Positions 1 through 5,511 of a stretch of DNA of 7,958 bases are shown piece after piece. Each line of letters starts with the position of its first letter. Within the stretch, counting starts at the first letter, position 1. The stretch is from contig JAKAPU010000128.1 of NCBI GenBank assembly GCA_021806865.1, positions 1-7,958 on the forward strand, read 5' to 3'. Both the position numbers and the translations under genes were made by a program. The notes beneath the pieces are model-generated. The model saw only the letters and a list, made by a program, of their open reading frames with translations. It was not told the DNA's origin and ran no database searches. The stretch comes from an archaeon (GTDB taxonomy: Archaea; Thermoproteota; Nitrososphaeria; Nitrososphaerales; CADDZS01).

Positions 1-1
1 A

Positions 2-205
2 TCTCTTGAAGCGGCTATGGTGTGCTATTCGCGTGTGTATGTCGGAATGCATTATCCGCTAGATGTCGTCTCGGGCATTTTCCTCGGCGGTTTCATAGTA
101 TTCGTAGGACTATTCGTAATAGAACGAACCCGTCTGAAGAAAGTCGTGGACTTCTTCACTAACCTCTCCGTAAGGATTCTCAGAGGAGGATTCGTTTCGG
201 TATAG
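2..205 (+). CDS. PAP2-family phosphatase / phosphatidic acid phosphatase-like membrane protein, C-terminal fragment
   Basis: This is the 3' end of a gene whose start lies left of the window; the frame is open from base 2 and ends at TAG 203-205. The fragment contains SRVYVGMHYPLD, an exact match to the third signature of the PAP2 superfamily (SR-x5-H-x3-D). Its histidine and aspartate belong to the catalytic site that removes phosphate from lipid or isoprenoid phosphates. A hydrophobic helix follows directly (VVSGIFLGGFIVFVGLFVI), as in this family, where the motif sits at the start of the last membrane helix. A short basic tail ends the protein. Known family members include undecaprenyl- or dolichyl-pyrophosphate phosphatases and lipid phosphatases; which one this is cannot be told from the fragment. 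There is no evidence of co-transcription with the genes to the right, since a gap of about 300 bp with its own promoter-like site follows. Confidence 0.88.
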   Translation, partial: SLEAAMVCYSRVYVGMHYPLDVVSGIFLGGFIVFVGLFVIERTRLKKVVDFFTNLSVRILRGGFVSV

Positions 206-398
206 CTCCAATTCCTGAAAGCTATCTTTCAATCTTTGTTTCAATTCTAGAAGAATTCAACAAGAAAGACCTCTCAGTCGTTTTCATTACTACTTGGTCA
301 AGCAGCTTGGTTCCGAAAACGAAGAACATCGATTGAATTTAAGCATTTGATATCTGAATGCATGGCCACGGAGTTGTACTGTACGGTACCTAAGTAGC

Positions 399-477
399 TA
401 CACAGATTTGTCCTTTCTTGGAGTCAAGTTCATTTAAATTGCGGCCGTTGAAGGTTAGCTCTGAGGATTACACAGAT
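399..477 (+). repeat. 9-bp direct repeat TACACAGAT flanking the TATA-like box
   Basis: TACACAGAT occurs at 399-407 and again at 469-477, a 70-bp period, with the TATA-like box between the copies. It could be a pair of regulator half-sites, but one shared 9-mer in a 300-bp region is not far from chance expectation. Confidence 0.25.
431..440 (+). promoter_or_regulatory. Archaeal TATA-like box upstream of the membrane-protein/adaptor operon
   Basis: CATTTAAATT is the only strongly AT-rich hexamer-like core (TTTAAA) in the expected area. An archaeal TATA box directs initiation about 25 nt downstream, which would put the transcript start near 460, leaving a leader of about 50 nt before the TTG start at 510. 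No adjacent purine-rich BRE stands out. It probably drives 510-1310 and 1316-2335 together. Confidence 0.45.
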
Positions 478-509
478 ACTATGAAAGTCTTCGCAAGCCG
501 ACCAGCGAG

Positions 510-1310
510 TTGCTTGAAGAAATTGCGCTCAGGTCAAGCAGCCACATAGATCCGAAAGGGCGTCATGTCTTACAATCTTGTGTTCTTAAATTATCTAGCC
601 TTTTCTTAGGATCAATGAACATCTCATTACTGCTCATCGTATACACGCCTGCTCCATACTTCGTTTCTTTGGCGATTCTGTATTTCCTATCATACTTCCG
701 AGATCCACTCAGGTTCGCACACCCCCACAAGGAGAACGGTCAGGAGACTTGGAGACAAGTACTGCTCACGTTCGGGTTAGTGTCTGAGGCACAGTCATCA
801 TCGCAGAAAAAGAAGCGAAAAATCTCGAAAAGTCATGTGATGCTGCTGGCCCTTGCGCTAGTGCAACCGATTGGTGGATGGATTCTCTCATCCTCCGGCG
901 CATTTTCTTTCTCATCATTCCTAGACGAAGGGTTTTCGTTGCTACTCCAATTCTCATCAGCAATGGTAGTCCTGTTTTTGGTCGTCATTCCTTCCCTTGG
1001 TAGTACCGCTGCCGTATGGAGGAAATATGTGAGCAACCTGGGTCCGCCGAAGAAAAGGCTCGGCTCGAGAGTTTCACATCTGCCTGAACTGAGAGAGGCG
1101 CCATCATCCAAAGATAACAAGATTGGAGAACGATTGCCACAACTTCAGACTGTACGTCAGGCAAGCAAGACAAATGAGAGGCTTTTTGGTTCAGTCCAAA
1201 ACGCATTACCTCCTGCATCAGTTGACGAAAAGTCCGAAGCAAATGACACGGCCCTTATGGCCATTCAAGAAAATGAAGACGAGATAAAATCTCGGCAGGG
1301 AGTTGCTTAG
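510..1310 (+). CDS. Four-helix membrane protein with disordered cytoplasmic tail; candidate membrane anchor of a split DNA translocase
   Basis: I do not recognise a named family. The sequence shows hydrophobic segments at about residues 24-45, 47-63, 110-130 and 143-170. A lysine-rich loop (KKKRK, near residue 100) lies between helices 2 and 3, and the hydrophilic tail runs from about 171 to 266. By the positive-inside rule both ends and the loop face the cytoplasm. The tail is rich in charged residues, Ser and Gln, and looks disordered. The start is uncertain: the frame opens at 465, TTG 510 is the only usual start before ATG 615 (residue 36), and the residues in front of Met36 look like real coding. 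The next gene begins 5 nt after the stop, so the two are very likely co-translated. Since that neighbour resembles the cytoplasmic N-terminal half of VirD4/TraG-like ATPases, which normally carry their own membrane helices, this protein may supply the anchor; that role is inference. Confidence 0.75.
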   Translation: MLEEIALRSSSHIDPKGRHVLQSCVLKLSSLFLGSMNISLLLIVYTPAPYFVSLAILYFLSYFRDPLRFAHPHKENGQETWRQVLLTFGLVSEAQSSSQKKKRKISKSHVMLLALALVQPIGGWILSSSGAFSFSSFLDEGFSLLLQFSSAMVVLFLVVIPSLGSTAAVWRKYVSNLGPPKKRLGSRVSHLPELREAPSSKDNKIGERLPQLQTVRQASKTNERLFGSVQNALPPASVDEKSEANDTALMAIQENEDEIKSRQGVA

Positions 1311-1315
1311 AAACG

Positions 1316-2335
1316 ATGGCGAACAAAGGTAGGGTGTTTTTCTTCAATGCTTCGCTCGCAAACGGTCACCTGATGTCCAGACCCGTGTACGAGCCCAAAT
1401 ACGCACTGATGGGAGAGCTGATGCGCTCGATCGAGAATGAGTCTCCGTACGCTGCATGGGTGCAGATTGTTTTTGTAACCAAGAACTATTCCAGACACTT
1501 CACCTTCCTCAAACATCGCATTGCAGATGCCATCAGAGATATAGAAGCTCCCAAAGTCAGCATCTTTACTGGAAAGGAGCTCGGGGATAAGCCTGCAAAG
1601 TTCAGGGATTTTTACACAGGGTCACCAAGGCGGTTGAAGAAAATAGACGAATCACTCTCAAAGCCTCTCGTCCTGATGGGAATACAGGGCATGTGGATAA
1701 GCGAGGACGACCAAGAGAGCAGGAGGAGAGCCACCCACCTTGAGGAGATTCTTCCTTTCTCTACCTCCCATGACGAAATAGACAGGCTCGCCGTCTACGA
1801 GTACCGCGACCCTCGCTTGTTGATCGAGCTGGTGGATAGAAGGATAGTAACCGACCTATCCAAATACTTCAGATCCTACACTGGAGCTAGAGTGGAACCT
1901 CCTTCCTTCATCATATCAGCCGATGAGCTTTCCTCATACGTACACATTCCCTCCAGATATCAAGCTGACAAAATCCACTCTATGACATGGGGGAGCGCGT
2001 CGATATCTCCGCGAATCACTCCAATGAATGGCCACACAGAAGGCGAAGCAGAGAATAGAGTATCAATTTTGGAAACAAACGAGCTTCCAAGATGGGGAGA
2101 GGAACTCGACGAAAACCAAATGGCGAGGTTGGCACTCCTTGCCTCTGACACCGAAAGGAGTTTCGAACTCGTCTATGAGTCAGGCCGGATGAGCGTTTTG
2201 CTTTGTTCAAAGACCTCGGAAGATTTGTCAAGATACAGGAATTCGCTAGAATCAGTCTACGGAGAGCTCAAACTTAAGGAAGCGGCAGATGCAAAACCCG
2301 GGTTTCTAAAGGAACTCCCAGCCATAGTTGGTTAG
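1316..2335 (+). CDS. VirD4/TraG/HerA-like N-terminal domain protein lacking the ATPase domain
   Basis: This is a 339-residue soluble protein without signal peptide or membrane helix. No Walker motif is present. Residues 201-212 carry an ADELSSYVHIP block, closely like the ELA-T-hydrophobic-HFP motif that precedes the motor domain in large VirD4/TraG-like (type IV secretion DNA-binding, DUF87-like) ATPases of archaea and Patescibacteria. Upstream, the WVQIVF strand (48-53) matches the position where those proteins have a W-x-QI(L/V) strand. Residues about 265-322 (SFELVYESGRMSVLLCS and a following helix) look like a small alpha/beta domain, also seen in the N-terminal part of such ATPases. Here the frame stops at 2335 and no ATPase follows; a motor that begins at its own Walker A lies at 5512. 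It forms an operon with the membrane protein at 510 (5-nt gap). I infer an adaptor joining membrane anchor and motor. The family link rests on recalled motif patterns, not on a search. Confidence 0.7.
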   Translation: MANKGRVFFFNASLANGHLMSRPVYEPKYALMGELMRSIENESPYAAWVQIVFVTKNYSRHFTFLKHRIADAIRDIEAPKVSIFTGKELGDKPAKFRDFYTGSPRRLKKIDESLSKPLVLMGIQGMWISEDDQESRRRATHLEEILPFSTSHDEIDRLAVYEYRDPRLLIELVDRRIVTDLSKYFRSYTGARVEPPSFIISADELSSYVHIPSRYQADKIHSMTWGSASISPRITPMNGHTEGEAENRVSILETNELPRWGEELDENQMARLALLASDTERSFELVYESGRMSVLLCSKTSEDLSRYRNSLESVYGELKLKEAADAKPGFLKELPAIVG

Positions 2336-2337
2336 CA

Positions 2338-2354
2338 ATCAATAGCGGATTGAT
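2338..2354 (+). terminator. Small perfect hairpin just after the operon stop
   Basis: ATCAAT (2338-2343) and ATTGAT (2349-2354) form a perfect 6-bp stem with the 5-nt loop AGCGG, starting 3 nt after the stop of the adaptor gene. The position suits a 3'-end or processing signal. There is no T-run behind it and the stem is AT-rich, so termination is only a guess. Confidence 0.25.
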
Positions 2355-2397
2355 CATGAGAGCTCGATGACTTAAACTACACCTGAATTTGTTTCGT

Positions 2398-2440
2398 TGG
2401 CATGATTTGCCACCTCGCCTTCGGTAACCAAGATCTACCG
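2398..2440. repeat. Two short inverted repeats in the 2336-2534 spacer
   Basis: TGGCA/TGCCA (2398-2402 and 2408-2412, 5-nt loop) is followed by CGGTA/TACCG (2422-2426 and 2436-2440, 9-nt loop). Both stems are perfect but only 5 bp. They could be hairpins in the transcript end or regulator sites. The rest of the spacer shows nothing I can name. Confidence 0.2.
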
Positions 2441-2503
2441 TGGGATTCTTTCAAGTTGCCGTCAGCTATGAAATCTTCTGATTCGGCGAGCTATAGCCAA
2501 ATC

Positions 2504-2511
2504 AAATATTA
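2504..2511 (+). promoter_or_regulatory. TATA-like box for the small membrane protein
   Basis: AAATATTA is centred about 27 nt upstream of TTG 2535. Archaeal initiation about 25 nt downstream would fall at or just before that codon, consistent with a leaderless mRNA, or with an 18-nt leader if ATG 2553 is used. Confidence 0.4.
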
Positions 2512-2534
2512 ACCCGAGTATCTCGCTGTTAGCC

Positions 2535-2747
2535 TTGAAGCCGAAAAATCGTATGGCGTTACCGATTGACCAAAGAGTTATCTTGATTGTCGGTCTCACT
2601 GTAGTCGTAATCGTTGCGGTAGTCGTAGCACGCGTCTTGACAGGCAGACCCGCTTCCAACCTCAGCAAGCACAACTCACGGTTGACGACTTTTGACAGTC
2701 GGAGGATTTCCTTCGAGCTGACGAAGACTCGAAAGGTACTACCGTAG
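2535..2747 (+). CDS. Small single-pass membrane protein of unknown function
   Basis: This short frame encodes 70 residues from TTG 2535, or 64 from ATG 2553. Neither start has a ribosome binding site, but TTG lies at the expected distance from a TATA-like box, suggesting leaderless expression. After a short polar start comes a strongly hydrophobic stretch (VILIVGLTVVVIVAVVVARV) that reads as one membrane helix, then a basic, Ser/Thr- and Arg-rich tail of about 35 residues. By charge, the tail probably faces the cytoplasm. It sits between the adaptor gene and the convergent surface-protein gene (stop codons 57 nt apart). Such tiny single-helix proteins often accompany membrane machines, but no family is recognised. 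The antisense frame across this stretch is Thr-rich, which is simply the shadow of Val codons, so the plus-strand reading is preferred. Confidence 0.5.
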   Translation: MKPKNRMALPIDQRVILIVGLTVVVIVAVVVARVLTGRPASNLSKHNSRLTTFDSRRISFELTKTRKVLP

Positions 2748-2804
2748 TCTGTCACCTCATCAATATTCACCGAAAAGTATTGTGGGCTAATCTTCTTCAG
2801 AAAT

Positions 2805-5426
2805 CTATTCCCACGGATACGACCCAGAAAGAGGTGCAGGCCCTTGATCACTGTTTCTCTTCTTCAACCTGAACCAGACGACGACAAACCAAAACACGAA
2901 GAGAGCCGGCACCAGAAGATACCAGACAAGATTCATTATTTGCGAAGCGATGCCGGAAGGTGCTGACGCATCATAATTCGAAGTCACAGGTACGCCGTTT
3001 ACAATGTCCAGAGCGCCCCAAGCTCCATTCAAGATGACTGAAACAGAGCCGTTTGAATAGACTGGAAAATAGAACGTGTACGCTCCAACATATTCGGGAG
3101 GGTCAAATGAGACTATCGTCGGTCCATTACTTGTTATTGACTGGTTGTAAAGTATCTGGCCGCTGGAGCTCCTGACCAATAATTGCGTAGCTCCTTCACC
3201 GATGATGATTGTTGCCCGGTAGAATATTGTCGAGCTATTCTCTTGTCTTGAAAGTTCCAAGCCTGATATCCCTCCACCTGCAAAATTAGGGCGCACGGTG
3301 ACCTTCTGTCCGTAGAGCATTGCATACTCCTGCGTCAGATTCCCCGGCTCCCGAGTAATGAAGAATGGCGCTCTTGGATATTCGTATGTTCTCACAAGAT
3401 AAGATGCTGGGCCGCTGAAAGAGAAACTGGTCGGCTGCATCACAATCTCGTAAATACCAGATTGGGCAAGGAAGTATCCGGTGAACTCTTGAAATGGGGC
3501 GGGAGGAGCAAAGTCGTTCATAGCAAAGAGGCTGTACTCGTCGTCCACATTGTATGTGATATTCTGGTCGTTCTGACTGTAGGAAACGAGTGGCTGTCCA
3601 AGATATGACGGAGGGTTGCCCGCATCGTACTGATACGTAGTTGTACCAGAGATTCCGCTAACCGTGATTGTGAAGTAAGGCACCTCGCCCAGAGATTGAG
3701 GAGTCATGATGTTTGTCTGGTTCACCAGGAATACCTCCTCGGTCGAGTTTGCGAAATACGGTTTTAGTACCATAATAGAGGAGTAAGCAGGATACAAGTC
3801 TTGTTCGAATGAGTCTATCACTTGCGAATCGTTCCCAAAAATCCCTTCCACCTTTTGGATGAGGTATGAATTAAGTGGATTCGGGTTGTGCGCAACCACA
3901 GAGACCGCAAAATCGGAAGAATGATTATTTTCAGCTTTGAATTTGAGGTACCCATTGTAAAAAAGAGGCTCGTACAAGTATGATGTGTTGAACTCTGAAT
4001 AGTGGAGGCTTGCATCGCGCAAGTACCAAGCTGTCTCATTAACGTTGAAGTAGATTATCCCTTCATTCGCGATATAGTTTCGAATTGAGGAAAGATTGGC
4101 TAGAAAGTAAAATTTCCATTCTCTATGGGACCAAGTGATATCGCTTGGATAAGATTTGTTGAGCATGTCTATACGGACGTTCAAGTGCCCATATGCATTG
4201 TAGCTTACAACGCTAAGCGACGAAGCAGGGTTCATCAGATTTGTGGAAACGCTCCATCCCTCTACTGAAAAGGTGAAGTTGTTCAAGAATGCGCGTTCCA
4301 TCGTTGAGTTGCTAGCGCTGAAGGGGTCCGTGTTTGCATCTCCTTGATATAAATATCCCGGGACATTCCCGTTGTATCTCACTAGAGTGACGAATGGCCT
4401 TGCATACGTGGAAGAGTTCAGATTGTTGTATTCCATGTACGTGAAGTATGAGAAGATGGGATGGTACTGCACTATAGTGAAAGGTTGAGAAGAGGACGAC
4501 GGTGACTGCACGAGAGCATTCCCGATTTGATTGAAAAGATAGCCAGTTGCTATTACTTCCTGATTTGAGTACGGGGCGGTATCGAGAACCTGAAATTCTG
4601 CGTTGTAGGTCTCGTTGCTGGAAGAAGATAACTCCGCTACAGAAAACTCCGGAAATGAGTACTTGACGATCGGGATTACGCTTACGGGCAGAGGACCTCC
4701 TGCCACAACAGAGACCTTCGAAGAAATCTGGAAGGCGTCTCCGTGGTAGAACGTTCCATCCAGATTTCTCAAGACCAGACCGTTTGCTCTAGATGTGACA
4801 TTCAGGAATTGAGTTGTAACATCGAGTTTCACAAAATTTGCAATGACGAAGTGTGGCGAGCGCATTGTGATGGTGTACAGATCAGAAGAACCATCGTTTC
4901 CGATAGAGTCTATCGACCAATAAGCAAAGAACCATCCTGATGCCGAGGGCTGTGGGGAGACTGAGACCACGGATCCCGCACTTTCCCAAACACTTCCGCT
5001 GGGGCTAGTGGTTCCCTCATCGGATGGGTTGGAAGAGATAGTGAGAAGGTACTCGGTGCTCCACAGAGCAGTTTCCGAGGTGACTGAGTTGTTGCCTCCG
5101 CTGGTAACAGAAGCAGGATTTGCCGACCCGGAATAGCAACCCGGCCCAGAGCACGTCCAGCCAGAAAAGACATGTCTGACCTCTCCTTCTGTGATTGTTG
5201 TAGGAGAAACGCCAAACGTTACGATTGAACCGCAGGGATACGAACCTGATCCAGAGGTTGCTCCAAACGCCGAGATGACTGTAACCATGCTCGTGCACAT
5301 TGATTGTTGCTGTTGTTGAAGATCTAAGGACGTAACACCCGTCATTGCCGTCGATCTACTAGCGACAACTGCAAAGAGAAAAAAGAATGCTAGAAGCGCT
5401 AGAAGCAATAATATTCTTCTTGGCAT
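2805..5426 (-). CDS. Secreted, C-terminally anchored surface glycoprotein-like protein with N-terminal divergent InlB-type repeats
   Basis: This 873-residue protein starts with MPRR and a long hydrophobic core (5-22), a typical Sec signal peptide or signal anchor. A run of five Gln (37-41) follows. Residues about 48-122 and 126-198 look like two divergent InlB B-repeat modules (SPSGSVW, then a W and a final ANF strand in the second). The first carries a WTCSGPGC loop. All four cysteines of the protein (44, 65, 92, 97) lie in this N-terminal part and may form two disulfides outside the cell. The long middle region is beta-rich in appearance, with many Ser, Thr, Tyr and Asn. I count 19 N-x-S/T sequons, as in glycosylated archaeal surface proteins. 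A membrane helix at about 831-852 and a basic tail (RLKKR) anchor the C-terminus in the cytoplasm. The start is supported by a TATA-like box 24 nt upstream. It is divergent from the ATPase gene with an 85-bp spacer, so it may act with it. An adhesin-like, S-layer-associated or mating-contact role is inference. Confidence 0.85.
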   Translation of the reverse strand: MPRRILLLLALLAFFFLFAVVASRSTAMTGVTSLDLQQQQQSMCTSMVTVISAFGATSGSGSYPCGSIVTFGVSPTTITEGEVRHVFSGWTCSGPGCYSGSANPASVTSGGNNSVTSETALWSTEYLLTISSNPSDEGTTSPSGSVWESAGSVVSVSPQPSASGWFFAYWSIDSIGNDGSSDLYTITMRSPHFVIANFVKLDVTTQFLNVTSRANGLVLRNLDGTFYHGDAFQISSKVSVVAGGPLPVSVIPIVKYSFPEFSVAELSSSSNETYNAEFQVLDTAPYSNQEVIATGYLFNQIGNALVQSPSSSSQPFTIVQYHPIFSYFTYMEYNNLNSSTYARPFVTLVRYNGNVPGYLYQGDANTDPFSASNSTMERAFLNNFTFSVEGWSVSTNLMNPASSLSVVSYNAYGHLNVRIDMLNKSYPSDITWSHREWKFYFLANLSSIRNYIANEGIIYFNVNETAWYLRDASLHYSEFNTSYLYEPLFYNGYLKFKAENNHSSDFAVSVVAHNPNPLNSYLIQKVEGIFGNDSQVIDSFEQDLYPAYSSIMVLKPYFANSTEEVFLVNQTNIMTPQSLGEVPYFTITVSGISGTTTYQYDAGNPPSYLGQPLVSYSQNDQNITYNVDDEYSLFAMNDFAPPAPFQEFTGYFLAQSGIYEIVMQPTSFSFSGPASYLVRTYEYPRAPFFITREPGNLTQEYAMLYGQKVTVRPNFAGGGISGLELSRQENSSTIFYRATIIIGEGATQLLVRSSSGQILYNQSITSNGPTIVSFDPPEYVGAYTFYFPVYSNGSVSVILNGAWGALDIVNGVPVTSNYDASAPSGIASQIMNLVWYLLVPALFVFWFVVVWFRLKKRNSDQGPAPLSGSYPWE

Positions 5427-5444
5427 GCACCCCTAGAAGTTGGG

Positions 5445-5454
5445 AAATTTAAAA
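5445..5454 (-). promoter_or_regulatory. TATA-like box of the surface-protein gene (leaderless)
   Basis: On the minus strand this reads TTTTAAATTT, centred 24 nt upstream of the ATG (5426-5424). That is the spacing expected if transcription starts at the A of the start codon, so the mRNA is probably leaderless. The GGGGTG next to the ATG is too close to act as a ribosome binding site. Confidence 0.6.
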
Positions 5455-5473
5455 CAAGGAAAGGCCTTGCCCG

Positions 5474-5479
5474 TTTTAA
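5474..5479 (+). promoter_or_regulatory. TATA-like box of the ATPase gene
   Basis: TTTTAA, preceded by GCCCG, is centred about 35 nt upstream of ATG 5512, giving a predicted leader of only 5-10 nt. The box lies inside a GCCTT (5464-5468) / AAGGC (5478-5482) inverted repeat, a possible operator. The AT-rich core at 5445-5454 could also serve this strand, with a longer leader. Confidence 0.4.
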
Positions 5480-5511
5480 GGCATTGAGGGTCTTTTTCCT
5501 TCGTCAGCGTC

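Larger units (their letters stand above)
206..509. other. Intergenic region with small inverted repeats and one promoter-like site
   Basis: No convincing gene is seen here. Just after the phosphatase stop there is a perfect 6-bp inverted repeat with a 3-nt loop (AATTCT at 243-248, AGAATT at 252-257). A T-rich patch (GTTTTCATTACTACTT, near 289-304) lies some way downstream. Together these could mark the 3' end of the upstream transcript, but the stem is weak. A second inverted repeat, GCATT (342-346) and AATGC (356-360), surrounds a GATATC core and could be an operator-like site. Three closely spaced GTAC tetranucleotides follow near 377-388. The right-hand part holds the TATA-like box annotated separately and the start of the next open frame, which opens at 465 after a TGA. 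Confidence 0.5.

Noticed and set aside
206..509. tRNA gene or attachment site at the left gap
   Set aside because: No cloverleaf-compatible stems, no TTC-type T-arm and no matching long repeat elsewhere in the window were found by eye.
833..1242. Overlapping minus-strand frames inside the membrane-protein gene
   Set aside because: They show no domain or helix pattern and are antisense to a gene with clear membrane topology and operon spacing.
2357..2412. Possible C/D box guide RNA in the spacer after the adaptor gene (GATGA- and CTGA-like words)
   Set aside because: The C box does not match RTGATGA and the spacing and terminal stem are wrong.
2462..2851. A 129-codon minus-strand frame covering the small membrane protein and overlapping the end of the surface-protein gene
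   Set aside because: It runs antisense to a convincing membrane helix, has a Thr/Ile-rich composition explained by reverse-complemented Val codons, and overlaps the real minus-strand gene in another phase.
5124..5283. Cysteine pattern of the surface protein as a metal-binding site
   Set aside because: The WTCSGPGC loop matches the insertion loop of divergent InlB-type repeats and lies outside the cell, so disulfide bonding is more likely than a zinc site.
5492..5498. T-run upstream of the ATPase start as a terminator
   Set aside because: It lies inside the predicted promoter/leader and no transcript on the plus strand would end there, since the upstream gene is on the other strand.
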